Source: Bordetella parapertussis | Lineage (GTDB): Bacteria; Pseudomonadota; Gammaproteobacteria; Burkholderiales; Burkholderiaceae_B | Assembly (NCBI GenBank): GCA_945868195.1 | Contig: CAMBLP010000042.1 | Coordinates: forward strand, 1-14,898 | Length of the DNA: 14,898 bases | Direction: 5' to 3' | In this document: positions 7,280-14,898 of the stretch, in pieces | Layout of the letters: each line of letters opens with the position of its first letter | How positions within the stretch are numbered: the stretch's first letter is position 1 | The notes under the pieces: generated by a model | What the model was told of the DNA's origin: nothing | Seen by the model: only the letters and a program-made list of their open reading frames with translations | The model's database searches: none | Position numbers and translations under genes: made by a program

Positions 7280-8182
7280 GTGGCATCGATCAACAGCAAA
7301 ACCTACGAAGCCTCTTCACCCCGCAAAGTCGCATTTTTGGGCTTGGGGGTGATGGGTCTGCCGATGGCAGGTCATCTGGCGAAGGCTGGCCATCAGGTCA
7401 CGGTCTACAACCGCAACGCTCAAAAGGCGCAAGCCTGGGTGAAAGAGTTTGGTGGTCGTGCTTGCGCCACACCTCGTGAAGCTGCAAGCGGCGCAGAGAT
7501 CGTTTTTTCCTGCGTCGGCAATGACGATGACTTACGTAGTGTCGTGCTTGGCAACGACGGTGCTTTTGCTGGCATGCATGCGGGTACGACCTATGTCGAC
7601 CATACGACGGCATCGGCCTCCGTTGCTCGCGAAATGCATGCCGTGGCACAGGGCAAATCGATTAAGTTCATCGACGCGCCTGTCTCTGGCGGCCAAGCTG
7701 GTGCGGTCAACGGCATGCTGACCGTCATGTGCGGCGGTGATGCCGCTGACTTTGCACATGTGCGCGATGTCATCGCTGTGATGGCGCGTGCCGTGACCTT
7801 GGTGGGTCCTGTTGGCGCGGGGCAACTCGCCAAAATGGTCAATCAAATCTGTATCGCCGGTGTGGTTCAAGGTTTGTCCGAGGGCATCGCCTTTGGTCAG
7901 GCTGCAGGCCTAGACATGAAGCAAGTCCTTGATGTCATCAACAAAGGTGCTGCACAAAGTTGGCAGATGGAAAACCGTGGCAACACCATGGTCGACGATC
8001 AATTCGAATTCGGCTTTGCGGTGGACTGGATGCGCAAGGATTTGAGTCTCGTTTTGGACGAATCTCGCCGTAATGGCGCCCGTGTTCCTGTGACCGCACT
8101 GGTTGATCAGTTTTATGCTGACGTACAAAAAATGGGTGGATCGCGCTGGGATACCTCCAGCCTGATCAAACGCTTAAAGTAA
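7280..8182 (+). CDS. NAD(P)-dependent beta-hydroxyacid dehydrogenase (3-hydroxyisobutyrate/tartronate semialdehyde type)
   Basis: Cytoplasmic oxidoreductase of the 3-hydroxyisobutyrate dehydrogenase / tartronate-semialdehyde reductase family. Seen (300 aa): Rossmann motif GLGVMGLPMAGHLAKAGH (about residues 21-38); YNRN (43-46), where Arg45 after the second strand suggests NADP(H) preference as in GLYR-type members; substrate-loop DAPVSGGQAGAVNG (132-145); and catalytic Lys185 in GAGQLAKMVNQ. The C-terminal helical domain is complete and the length normal. The start is GTG with AGGAA about 10 nt upstream, inside the tctA end; only 3 bp separate the genes. Operon position behind tctBA suggests it acts on an imported hydroxycarboxylic acid or its breakdown product (inference). 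The exact substrate cannot be assigned, so no symbol is given. Confidence 0.87.
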   Translation: MASINSKTYEASSPRKVAFLGLGVMGLPMAGHLAKAGHQVTVYNRNAQKAQAWVKEFGGRACATPREAASGAEIVFSCVGNDDDLRSVVLGNDGAFAGMHAGTTYVDHTTASASVAREMHAVAQGKSIKFIDAPVSGGQAGAVNGMLTVMCGGDAADFAHVRDVIAVMARAVTLVGPVGAGQLAKMVNQICIAGVVQGLSEGIAFGQAAGLDMKQVLDVINKGAAQSWQMENRGNTMVDDQFEFGFAVDWMRKDLSLVLDESRRNGARVPVTALVDQFYADVQKMGGSRWDTSSLIKRLK

Positions 8183-8217
8183 GTCTCAAAAAAATAAATC
8201 TCAGTTTTGTAATCTGA

Positions 8218-8253
8218 AACGGCACTTAATTTCATTTAAGCGCCGTTTTTCTT
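8218..8253 (+). terminator. Intrinsic terminator after the tctBA-dehydrogenase operon
   Basis: AACGGC (8218-8223) pairs with GCCGTT (8242-8247), and inside it CTTAA (8225-8229) pairs with TTAAG (8236-8240) across one A/C mismatch, with a 6-nt loop. The arm is followed by further T residues to 8250. It sits between the dehydrogenase and the convergent rppH. The minus-strand reading has only a short T run, so it mainly serves the plus strand. Confidence 0.85.
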
Positions 8254-8259
8254 TGGGAT

Positions 8260-8799
8260 CTAGGCCAAGCTCTGAGGCGACGTGTGCACGACAGCCTCGA
8301 TTGATTCATCGCGCAGTTCTTGTCCGCGCTTGAAAATCAAAGGAGACAGCTCATTCAAGGCCTGGGTATAAACCTCGCGCTTGAAGTCAATGACGGCATC
8401 CAGAGACACCCAATAATGACTCCAACGCCACGCATCAAACTCCGGGTGGGGTGTCGCTCTCAACTTGACGTCTATGTCACGCCCAAGCATACGCAGCAAA
8501 AACCAAATCTGTTTTTGCCCTCTGTAATGCCCGCGCGACTCACGGCGGATAAAGGTATCCGGCACGTCGTAACGCAACCACTCTCTTGTGCGTCCCAAAA
8601 TACGGACATGGTCAGGCATTAAGCCGACCTCTTCGTGGAGTTCGCGAAACATGGCTTGAACCGGGCTTTCACCGTGTTTAATGCCACCTTGAGGGAACTG
8701 CCAAGCATGCTCCCTGATCCGCTTACCCCAAAAGACCTCATTTTTTTGATTAACGAGGATGATTCCGACATTTGGACGGTAGCCTTCGCGATCAAGCAT
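8260..8799 (-). CDS. rppH: RNA 5'-pyrophosphohydrolase RppH
   Basis: Nudix hydrolase that removes pyrophosphate from the 5' end of mRNAs, opening them to RNase E decay. Seen (179 aa): [17 protein letters not shown], matching the RppH start, then [18 protein letters not shown] and the full Nudix box from GG at 38-39 through REL-EEVGL at about 52-60, and the typical later segments ([29 protein letters not shown]). A longer frame begins at a TTG (8820), but ATG at 8799 has GGGAG 5 nt upstream and gives the family N-terminus. Length is close to E. coli RppH (176). Divergent from proS, a common Burkholderiales arrangement. Converges on the dehydrogenase terminator. Confidence 0.96.
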   Translation of the reverse strand: MLDREGYRPNVGIILVNQKNEVFWGKRIREHAWQFPQGGIKHGESPVQAMFRELHEEVGLMPDHVRILGRTREWLRYDVPDTFIRRESRGHYRGQKQIWFLLRMLGRDIDVKLRATPHPEFDAWRWSHYWVSLDAVIDFKREVYTQALNELSPLIFKRGQELRDESIEAVVHTSPQSLA

Positions 8800-8834
8800 G
8801 GCCACTCCCAACGAATTCAATACAATTACATTTA

Positions 8835-8840
8835 ATTATA
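8835..8840 (-). promoter_or_regulatory. Candidate -10 element for rppH
   Basis: A perfect TATAAT on the minus strand (8840-8835) in the rppH-proS intergenic region would start transcription near 8828, about 29 nt before the rppH ATG. No good -35 lies at 16-18 bp, so the call rests on the -10 and its placement. Confidence 0.4.
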
Positions 8841-8884
8841 CGTACCTGTTGGGCAATTTGCCTTAATAAATTTTTCATCAAACA

Positions 8885-10618
8885 ATGCGCGCATCCGCCT
8901 ATCACATCAGCACTCTGAAAGAAGCCCCCAACGACGCCGAAATTGCGAGCCATCAACTCATGATGCGTTCCGGCATGATTCGCAAACTCGCCGGGGGCAT
9001 TTACAACTACATGCCACTCGGTCTGCGCGTGATTCGAAAAGTCGAACACATCATCCGTCAAGAAATGGACGCATCCGGAGCACTCGAGCTTTTAATGCCC
9101 TTCGTGCAGCCTGCCGAACTGTGGGTCGAGTCCGGGCGCTGGGAACAATACGGTCCCGAACTGTTACGCATCAAAGATCGCCATGGCCGCGATTTTGTTT
9201 TGCAACCGACCTCCGAAGAGGTCATCACCGATATCGCGCGCAACGAGATTCAGAGCTGGCGGCATTTACCCGTCAATTTTTATCACATCCAGACAAAATT
9301 TCGCGACGAGCGTCGCCCTCGCTTTGGCGTGATGCGCGGACGTGAGTTCACCATGAAGGATGCCTACTCCTTTGATCGTGACGTCGCAGGCGCGCAGAAA
9401 AGTTATCAGGTGATGTTTGATGCCTACATGCGCATTTTCGAGCGCCTGGGTCTGACCTTTCGCGCGGTTGCGGCGGACACCGGCTCGATCGGCGGCTCTC
9501 AGAGCCACGAGTTTCAGGTGATTGCAGATATTGGCGAAGATCTGATCGTCTACGATCCTCGCTCCGACTATGCCGCCAACATCGAGTTGGCACCTGCACC
9601 CTGCCTGATCAGTGAACGTGCGGCTCCGGGTGCTCCGATGCAATCTGTTTCAACACCCGAGGCTACCAAATGTGAAATGGTTGCGGAGATGCTCAAGGTT
9701 TCTCTGAGCCACACAGTGAAATCCATCGTGCTCGCCACGGAACAAGAAGGCAAGCCTGCGCAAATCTGGCTGTTACTGCTGCGCGGCGATCACGAACTCA
9801 ACGAAATCAAAGTGGGCAAGATTACAGGGCTGAATAAAGGCTTCCGTTTTGCCACAGAGGCTGAAATTGTCGAACACTTCGGTTGCAAGCCTGGTTATTT
9901 GGGTCCTGTCGCGACCCAAAAACCCGTGCGTGTCGTGGCTGACCTGACCGTCGCCAAGATGCACGACTTTATTTGTGGCGCCAATCAAGAAGGTGCGCAC
10001 CTGACAGGCGTGAACTGGGTGCGCGACTTGCCCGAGGCCAGTTTGGTGACCGATCTGCGCAATGTGGTTGAAGGTGACCGCGCCCCCGACGGACAGGGGA
10101 CGCTCGCCATCCAGCGCGGAATCGAAGTCGGACATGTCTTTTACCTTGGCACGAAATACTCCGAAGCACTCAAAGCGACTTTCCTCGATGAAAACGGCAA
10201 ACCGGCGCTCATGGAGATGGGCTGCTATGGCATCGGTGTCACGCGTATCGTTGGTGCCGCCATCGAGCAGAATCATGACGCCAAAGGCATCGTGTGGCCC
10301 CGAGCCATTGCGCCGTTTGAAGTGGCGATTTGTGCAGTGGGCTGGGGTAAAAGCGAAGCCGTCAGACAGGCTAGCGAGATACTCTACACCGAGCTCAAGT
10401 CCCGCGGCATTGATGTCATCCTTGATGATCGCGATCAACGGCCTGGCATTATGTTCGCCGAATGGGAGCTCATTGGCCCCCCAGTGCGCATTACGGTTGG
10501 CGAACGCGGTCTCAATGACGGTGTTGTCGAGGTTCTCGGTCGCAAACAAACCGAAGCCGCGCGCATCCCACTTGCGGAGTGCGTCAACCAGACGCTCGCC
10601 TTGCTCGAATCTTCTTAA
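8885..10618 (+). CDS. proS: Prolyl-tRNA synthetase ProS
   Basis: Class II aminoacyl-tRNA synthetase that charges tRNA-Pro in the cytoplasm. Seen (577 aa): the bacterial-type N-terminus [20 protein letters not shown] and [23 protein letters not shown] (about 106-112); motif 2 [21 protein letters not shown] (about 139-159, given with key residues R140, E142, R143); the Ala-tRNA-Pro editing (INS) domain between motifs 2 and 3 (roughly 220-410); motif 3 GCYGIGVTR (about 445-453); and the C-terminal anticodon-binding domain with DDRDQRPG. Length fits the long bacterial form with intact editing. ATG at 8885 matches the family start although no Shine-Dalgarno precedes it. ybgC follows after 18 bp, so proS may head the tol operon. 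TolA here carries 13 consecutive prolines, a heavy use of its product. Confidence 0.97.
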   Translation: MRASAYHISTLKEAPNDAEIASHQLMMRSGMIRKLAGGIYNYMPLGLRVIRKVEHIIRQEMDASGALELLMPFVQPAELWVESGRWEQYGPELLRIKDRHGRDFVLQPTSEEVITDIARNEIQSWRHLPVNFYHIQTKFRDERRPRFGVMRGREFTMKDAYSFDRDVAGAQKSYQVMFDAYMRIFERLGLTFRAVAADTGSIGGSQSHEFQVIADIGEDLIVYDPRSDYAANIELAPAPCLISERAAPGAPMQSVSTPEATKCEMVAEMLKVSLSHTVKSIVLATEQEGKPAQIWLLLLRGDHELNEIKVGKITGLNKGFRFATEAEIVEHFGCKPGYLGPVATQKPVRVVADLTVAKMHDFICGANQEGAHLTGVNWVRDLPEASLVTDLRNVVEGDRAPDGQGTLAIQRGIEVGHVFYLGTKYSEALKATFLDENGKPALMEMGCYGIGVTRIVGAAIEQNHDAKGIVWPRAIAPFEVAICAVGWGKSEAVRQASEILYTELKSRGIDVILDDRDQRPGIMFAEWELIGPPVRITVGERGLNDGVVEVLGRKQTEAARIPLAECVNQTLALLESS

Positions 10619-10636
10619 ACTTTTTATCAGGTTTTT

Positions 10637-11065
10637 ATGCCCGTCGAGCGCCCCAGCTTTAAACACCACATGCCCGTCCGTGTCTATTACGAAGACACGG
10701 ACATGGGTGGTGTTGTTTTTTATGCAAACTATCTCAAGTACATGGAACGCGGCCGCACTGAATGGCTGCGCTCACTCGGCGTCAATCAATCCGACCTTGC
10801 CACACAAGAACAACGTGGTTTTATGGTGGTACGCGTCGATGTCCGCTACATTTCGCCCGCACGTCTCGATGATTTGTTGCAAATTGAAAGCGAAGTCACA
10901 CGAATGGGGCGCGCTTCGTTACACTTCTCGCAGTCCGTGATGAGAAACGGGGAACTCATTACCCAAAGTAACATCCAAGTCTGTTGCGTAGAAACCGTTA
11001 ATATGCGGGTCGCTGCAATTCCAAAATCCGTTCGCTCCAAATTAGCCGCAATTACTCAGGAATAA
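10637..11065 (+). CDS. ybgC: Tol-Pal system acyl-CoA thioesterase YbgC
   Basis: Hot-dog-fold thioesterase acting on acyl-CoA or acyl-ACP at the cytoplasmic face; it is linked to phospholipid metabolism and is the usual first gene of tol-pal clusters. Seen (142 aa): VRVYYEDTDMGGVVFYANY (about 14-32), with the conserved Asp22 of the YxxTD motif, then MERGRTEWLR and the SPARLDDLLQIES region typical of the family. Aligned by eye with E. coli YbgC (GGVVYHAS), the active-site His25 is replaced by Tyr29 (GGVVFYAN). AGG lies upstream at a loose distance. The stop overlaps or abuts the tolQ start, indicating coupling. Confidence 0.93.
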   Translation: MPVERPSFKHHMPVRVYYEDTDMGGVVFYANYLKYMERGRTEWLRSLGVNQSDLATQEQRGFMVVRVDVRYISPARLDDLLQIESEVTRMGRASLHFSQSVMRNGELITQSNIQVCCVETVNMRVAAIPKSVRSKLAAITQE

Positions 11066-11068
11066 GTG

Positions 11069-11749
11069 ATGCAAACCACTCAAGATATGTCGATGCTCAC
11101 GCTGGTGCTTAATGCCAGCCTACCCGTACAGTTCATCATGCTGTTGCTCATTGGCATTTCCATTGTCTCCTGGACTTTTATTTTTGCGAAACGGGCCACC
11201 ATCAAAAAAACATTGCTCCAAACCAGACGCTTCGAAGATGACTTCTGGTCGGGTGGCGATCTTGCCTTACTGCATCAGTCGATTTCAACCCGCCGGGCAG
11301 AGCAAGGCGCTCTCGCGCGTATTTTTGATTCGGGTATGACCGAGTTTCTCAAAGCACGTCGCAGCGGCACAGCGACTGATGTCAACGGCACAATGGACGG
11401 CGCACGGCGCGCCATGCGGGCGGCGTTTCAACGCGAACTCGATGAGCTTGAATCCCACCTCAACTTTCTGGCATCGGCAGGTTCTGTTAGCCCCTATATC
11501 GGCCTGCTTGGCACCGTCTGGGGCATCATGGGCGCTTTTCTCGGTTTGGCGAATGTCCAACAGGCAACACTAGCTGCGGTCGCTCCCGGCATCGCAGAGG
11601 CGCTCATCGCCACCGCGATCGGCCTGTTTGCCGCCATTCCAGCTGTTGTGGCGTATAACCGCTACACACACGACATTGACCGCTTGTCGATCCGCTTTGA
11701 AACCTTTGTCGACGAATTTCTGAACATTCTGCAGAGGCAGGTGCGCTAA
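11069..11749 (+). CDS. tolQ: TolQ, inner-membrane motor subunit of Tol-Pal
   Basis: Proton-channel subunit of the ExbB/MotA/TolQ family. With TolR it uses the proton gradient to energise TolA, which helps pull the outer membrane inward during division. Seen (226 aa): a first transmembrane segment around residues 18-38 (FIMLLLIGISIVSWTFIFAK), a large cytoplasmic loop, and two further segments in the GLLGTVWGIMGAFLGL and EALIATAIGLFAAIPAVVAYN signatures, typical of TolQ. A GTG (11066) directly precedes the ATG at 11069; AGGA at 7 nt favours the ATG. The stop overlaps the tolR ATG by one base (TAATG). Confidence 0.95.
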   Translation: MQTTQDMSMLTLVLNASLPVQFIMLLLIGISIVSWTFIFAKRATIKKTLLQTRRFEDDFWSGGDLALLHQSISTRRAEQGALARIFDSGMTEFLKARRSGTATDVNGTMDGARRAMRAAFQRELDELESHLNFLASAGSVSPYIGLLGTVWGIMGAFLGLANVQQATLAAVAPGIAEALIATAIGLFAAIPAVVAYNRYTHDIDRLSIRFETFVDEFLNILQRQVR

Positions 11750-12246
11750 TGTCCTCGGTCCGCTCAAGCTCCGGGCGTTCGGGTCGGCGCCTAAAAAACG
11801 AAATTAACGTCGTGCCCTACATCGACGTGATGCTCGTATTGTTGGTCATTTTTATGGTAACAGCACCTCTGATTACACCAGGAGTGATCGAACTGCCCTC
11901 CGTTGGGCAGGCTGCCAATGTGCCAGCAACGCCTCTCGAAGTACAAATCGAAGAGGACAGCAAAATTTCCTGGCGCAAACGTGATGCTGGCGCAACGTTT
12001 GTTCCCGTCGAGCGTAGTGCTCTTGCTCAAACGATTCTTTCCGAACTCAAGCCTGACCAGCCCGTTATTATTTCTGCGGACGGTAAAGTCCCCTATGAGG
12101 TTGTAATGAAGGTCATGGATGACCTACGGAAAAATGGTGTCACAAAACTTGGTTTACTCGTGGATCAAAAGAGTGAGGCTACCCCAGCGCCCAATGCATC
12201 GCCTAAACGTGCACCCACGAATGCACCCAACACAACCAAAAAATAA
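11749..12246 (+). CDS. tolR: TolR, inner-membrane motor subunit of Tol-Pal
   Basis: Partner of TolQ with a single membrane span and a periplasmic domain. Seen (165 aa): basic N-terminus with INVVPYIDVMLVLLVIFMVT, in which Asp26 is the conserved proton-carrying residue; the periplasmic ExbD/TolR fold follows with VIISADGKVPYEVVMKVMDDL and a hydrophobic KLGLLVD near the end. The protein is longer than typical TolR (about 140-150 residues) by an Ala/Pro/Thr/Lys-rich tail from about residue 146, probably disordered. Translation is coupled to tolQ through TAATG. A 42-bp gap to tolA follows. Confidence 0.94.
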   Translation: MSSVRSSSGRSGRRLKNEINVVPYIDVMLVLLVIFMVTAPLITPGVIELPSVGQAANVPATPLEVQIEEDSKISWRKRDAGATFVPVERSALAQTILSELKPDQPVIISADGKVPYEVVMKVMDDLRKNGVTKLGLLVDQKSEATPAPNASPKRAPTNAPNTTKK

Positions 12247-12288
12247 AAAGGCTTCTCGCACACTCGCTTAGCGCTTGTTGCTCAACCC

Positions 12289-13410
12289 ATGACCCCACGC
12301 TACGATTCCATCCCAAAAGGGCCTAGCCTGCCACCCAAAGAAGCGCTCAATTGGCGCGCTTTTGGTTTGGCGATGCTTGCGCACGGTGTTTTGGTATTGT
12401 TTCTTGTCGTGGGTCTCAATTGGAAAAACGAAGCCCAAGGTCCGCTCCAAGTGGAGCTCTGGATGGACGGCACCACGCCCGTTAATCCTACGCCCTCAAA
12501 GAGCGAACCCAAGCCTGAACCCAAACCAGAACCTGCGCCCGAGCCCGAGCCCAAGCCGGAGCCGCCACCTCCGCCTCCCCCTCCGCCACCTCCACCTCCG
12601 GTTGCAAAAGCGGCGCCTGAACCTAAGCCCGTCATCGATCCTGAAATTGCCCTCGAAGAAGAGCGCAAACGACGGGCTGAGCTCGAGCGTGCGCAGCTTG
12701 AAAAAGAAGCCGCCCAGAAAAAAGCCAAGGAAGATGCTGCCAAAGAGCAGCAGCGCATCAAACACGAGCGCGAGAAAGCGGAAAAACAAGAGCGTGATCG
12801 CCTAGACTTAGAGCGTAAGAATGCCGACCGCGTCGAGCGCGAAAAGCAAGAAAAACAGGAAAAAGAAGATGCCGCCAAAAAGGCTGAGGTTCTGAAAAAG
12901 CAGGAGGCCGCCAAGAAGGCGGCTGAGGAAAAGAAAAAGAAAGAAGAGGAAACCAAAAAAGCGAAAGAAGCGGCTGACAAAAAAGTCAAGGATGAAGCCG
13001 ACAAAAAGGCCAAGGCGGATGCCGCCAAAAAAGCCGCCGCTGACAAGGCCCTCAAAGATGCCTTCCGTAGCGATGCTCTCGGTGCAGCAGGCATCCCAGG
13101 GGGTACAGCAGACCGTAACCAAGCCGGTGGCGGCAAAAATGATGGCTATGGTGCCAAGGTCAAAGCCTGCGTTCAGCCCGGCGTTTCCTTTCCAACCCCT
13201 CCCCGCGGCAACACCAACCCTGCGGCGCAATATCGTGTCGATCTCAGACCTGATGGAACGGTTGCCAATGTCAAACTGACCCGCAGTTCTGGTAACCCCA
13301 ACTTTGATCGTGCCGTCGAAACGGGCATTCGCCGATGCTCTCCTTTCCCAACCCTGCCCTCAGGCAAGCACCCCAGTTCTCTAGACGTCAATTACAATAT
13401 GTTTGATTGA
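12289..13410 (+). CDS. tolA: TolA, trans-periplasmic arm of Tol-Pal
   Basis: Inner-membrane anchored rod linking the TolQR motor to TolB and Pal. Seen (373 aa): short cytoplasmic N-terminus; one membrane segment (about 24-43, AFGLAMLAHGVLVLFLVVGL); a Lys/Pro/Glu repeat (about 72-91); 13 consecutive prolines (92-104); a long Ala/Lys/Glu-rich helix (about 115-262) with AAKKAEE-like repeats; a Gly/Asn-rich hinge; and a C-terminal TolA/TonB-type domain (about 290-373) with QYRVDLRPDGTVANVKLTRSSGNPNFDRAV. The two cysteines of this domain (VKACVQPG and IRRCSPFP) could form the disulfide known in TolA domain III. No strong Shine-Dalgarno precedes the ATG. The C-terminal Cys pair and length fit betaproteobacterial TolA. 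Confidence 0.95.
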   Translation: MTPRYDSIPKGPSLPPKEALNWRAFGLAMLAHGVLVLFLVVGLNWKNEAQGPLQVELWMDGTTPVNPTPSKSEPKPEPKPEPAPEPEPKPEPPPPPPPPPPPPPVAKAAPEPKPVIDPEIALEEERKRRAELERAQLEKEAAQKKAKEDAAKEQQRIKHEREKAEKQERDRLDLERKNADRVEREKQEKQEKEDAAKKAEVLKKQEAAKKAAEEKKKKEEETKKAKEAADKKVKDEADKKAKADAAKKAAADKALKDAFRSDALGAAGIPGGTADRNQAGGGKNDGYGAKVKACVQPGVSFPTPPRGNTNPAAQYRVDLRPDGTVANVKLTRSSGNPNFDRAVETGIRRCSPFPTLPSGKHPSSLDVNYNMFD

Positions 13411-13426
13411 CAGGAGTCCTGCAACC

Positions 13427-14755
13427 ATGAAATATCACACATCATCTATGAACAGCTTGTACCCGTCATCCATTCTTTACGCACTCAAGACCTGGCTCAG
13501 CCTGACTGTGCTACTGCTGCTGATCGGCTTTAGTTTTACCGCTAACGCTCAACTGCGTGTCGATATCTCAGGCACGGGCGCCCAACAATATCCTGTTGCG
13601 ATCGCTGATTTCAGTGGTGACGCCGCTGGCGCACAGGTCGCTGAAATTATTCGTGCCGATCTGACCCGGACCGGTCAGTTTCGTTTAATCAGTACAGCAG
13701 GCACGCCGCTGACCTATGCGACCCCTATCGCCTATGATGAGTGGCGCAAGCGCGGCGCCGACTTTCTCGCTTATGGCACTGTGACACGCAATGGCGATCG
13801 CTTCGAAATCAAATATCGCTTGGGCGATACGGTCAAACGCGGTTCGCTCGACGAGATCACGATTGTCGGCAGCGAAAAAGAATTGCGTCGCATGTCGCAC
13901 CAGATCGCCGATCGCATCTACGAAAAAATTACTGGGATACGAGGCGTATTTTCTACACGCATTGCTTATGTTTTAAAGCGTGGAAAAACCTTTGAGCTCC
14001 AAATCGCGGATGCTGATGGTCAAAATCCCCAAGTCGCCCTGCGCTCTGGCGAGCCTATTATTTCTCCCGCCTGGTCCCCCGATGGTTCACGCCTGGCTTA
14101 TGTGAGCTTTGAGTCTGGCAAACCCGTTGTTTATGTTCACCAACTGGCGACAAGCAAGCGCTTTCCAGTGGCCAATTACAAAGGTAACAACTCGGCGCCT
14201 GCTTGGTCGCCTGATGGCAATAATTTGGCTGTCGTACTCACGCGAGACGGCCTTTCTCAGATTTACTTAGTAAATGCCACTGATGGCGGGAATCTGCGCC
14301 GCCTGACTCGCTCGCCCTTGATTGATACTGAGCCATCGTATAGCCCAGATGGCAAGACGATTTATTTCACGAGTGACCGCAGTGGCAGCCCACAAATCTA
14401 CCAAGTGAACGCGCAAGGCGGCGAACCTCGCCGCGTGACCTTCAATGGCAGTTACAATATCTCACCTAGGGTTTCTCCCGATGGGAAGACTCTACTATCC
14501 GTCACTCGGCGCGACGGCTCTTATCGCGTCGCATCGCTGGATCTAGCGAGTGGCGCCGAATCGCTCTTAACGCAAGGTCGGGATGACCAATCACCGAGTT
14601 TTGCACCGAACGGCATGCAAGTCCTTTACGCTGCAAATCAAGGTGGTCGCAGTGTTCTTGCAGGTGTTTCAAGCGATGGACGTGTGCGTCAGACGCTATC
14701 GGTTTTGAATGGCGAAATTCGTGAACCGACCTGGGGTCCCTTTACGAATAAATAG
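13427..14755 (+). CDS. tolB: TolB, periplasmic beta-propeller of Tol-Pal
   Basis: Periplasmic protein that binds Pal and, through its N-terminus, TolA. Seen (442 aa from ATG 13427): an unusually long N-region, a hydrophobic signal core (LSLTVLLLLIGFSF) and a likely ANA cleavage before QLRVDISG; the TolB N-terminal domain (VAIADFSGD, GTVTRNGDRFEIKYRLGD); then a six-bladed propeller of WD40-like PD40 repeats, each with a [WYV]SPDG core (AWSPDGSRLAYV, AWSPDGNNLAVV, SYSPDGKTIYFTSDR, RVSPDGKTLLSV, SFAPNGMQVLYA). ATG at 13427 has AGGAG 10 nt upstream; a second in-frame ATG at 13448 would shorten the N-region to a more usual length. Follows tolA by 16 bp. Confidence 0.95.
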   Translation: MKYHTSSMNSLYPSSILYALKTWLSLTVLLLLIGFSFTANAQLRVDISGTGAQQYPVAIADFSGDAAGAQVAEIIRADLTRTGQFRLISTAGTPLTYATPIAYDEWRKRGADFLAYGTVTRNGDRFEIKYRLGDTVKRGSLDEITIVGSEKELRRMSHQIADRIYEKITGIRGVFSTRIAYVLKRGKTFELQIADADGQNPQVALRSGEPIISPAWSPDGSRLAYVSFESGKPVVYVHQLATSKRFPVANYKGNNSAPAWSPDGNNLAVVLTRDGLSQIYLVNATDGGNLRRLTRSPLIDTEPSYSPDGKTIYFTSDRSGSPQIYQVNAQGGEPRRVTFNGSYNISPRVSPDGKTLLSVTRRDGSYRVASLDLASGAESLLTQGRDDQSPSFAPNGMQVLYAANQGGRSVLAGVSSDGRVRQTLSVLNGEIREPTWGPFTNK

Positions 14756-14819
14756 TTTTAAAAAGTTTAGTTAACATTTTTGTATATAGTTGTTTGAATT
14801 TCTCTCTAAGGTAAATATC

Positions 14820-14898
14820 ATGAGATCGCGTATCGCTAAAGTTGTGACGATTGCTGCACTCGCTGCCGGCCTGGCTGCTTGTAGCTCTGTTTCTCTGG
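14820..14898 (+). CDS. pal: Pal, peptidoglycan-associated outer-membrane lipoprotein (5' end only)
   Basis: Only 26 codons are inside the window, and the frame is still open at the right edge. Seen: a basic start (MRSRIAKVV), a hydrophobic stretch and a lipobox LAAC with the lipidation Cys21, followed by SSVSL, so it is a lipoprotein signal. AAGG lies 9 nt upstream of the ATG. The identity as Pal, which ties the outer membrane to peptidoglycan and is released by TolB, rests on the lipoprotein signal plus its position right after tolB. Lgt, encoded in the same window, would modify it. The 64-bp gap from tolB is AT-rich and holds no clear terminator. Confidence 0.85.
   Translation, partial: MRSRIAKVVTIAALAAGLAACSSVSL

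Noticed and set aside
8799..8820. TTG start for rppH at 8820
   Set aside because: ATG at 8799 has GGGAG 5 nt upstream and gives the conserved [10 protein letters not shown] start.
9773..10669. Long minus-strand frame opposite proS (298 residues)
   Set aside because: Antisense shadow of a highly conserved gene, without ribosome site or familiar motif.
10062..10940. 292-residue plus-strand frame spanning the proS-ybgC junction
   Set aside because: Out of frame with two well-recognised genes and of low-complexity, non-domain composition.
12300..13136. 278-residue minus-strand frame opposite tolA, rich in Ser/Gly/Phe
   Set aside because: Shadow of the repetitive tolA codons (Lys, Ala, Glu and Pro codons read backwards); no independent start signal.

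Overview
The window reads as chromosomal housekeeping DNA from a betaproteobacterium, most likely order Burkholderiales and perhaps an Alcaligenaceae-like lineage of moderate GC content. The case rests on the gene order (ilvD divergent from lgt; zapA followed by 6S RNA; rppH divergent from proS; ybgC-tolQRAB-pal), a TctA/TctB transporter, and the rRNA leader sequence at the left edge. The family-level assignment is inference. I see no phage, insertion sequence, CRISPR array, toxin-antitoxin or defence genes.

Left block (1-3078, minus strand). A probable operon ilvD > class I cytochrome c > msrA runs leftward with overlapping or nearly touching genes. About 40 bp past the msrA stop lies a near-consensus promoter (TTGACA-17-CATAAT), then a boxA element and leader typical of a ribosomal RNA operon. 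The 16S gene itself must start beyond the left edge.

Centre-left (3145-4893). lgt (plus strand, divergent from ilvD) converges on the cell-division pair zapB-like > zapA and the 6S RNA gene ssrS (minus strand). One hairpin with A/T runs on both sides probably ends both lgt and 6S transcription.

Centre (4894-8253). After a roughly 400-bp control region carrying inverted repeats comes a compact plus-strand operon, tctB > tctA > beta-hydroxyacid dehydrogenase, closed by an intrinsic terminator. The operon has no tctC (periplasmic binding protein). It is the only accessory-looking segment and the best candidate for new physiology: an orphan TTT permease tied to a 3-hydroxyacid dehydrogenase.

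Right block (8260-14898). rppH (minus) is divergent from proS (plus). proS heads a long co-directional run, proS > ybgC > tolQ > tolR > tolA > tolB > pal, with pal cut by the right edge. Together these encode prolyl-tRNA charging and the Tol-Pal envelope machine: the TolQR motor, TolA trans-periplasmic arm, TolB periplasmic propeller and Pal outer-membrane lipoprotein.

I found no clearly undescribed system. The items most worth checking are the TctC-less transporter/dehydrogenase operon with its palindromic control region, the 6S RNA and its shared terminator, and several start-codon corrections.
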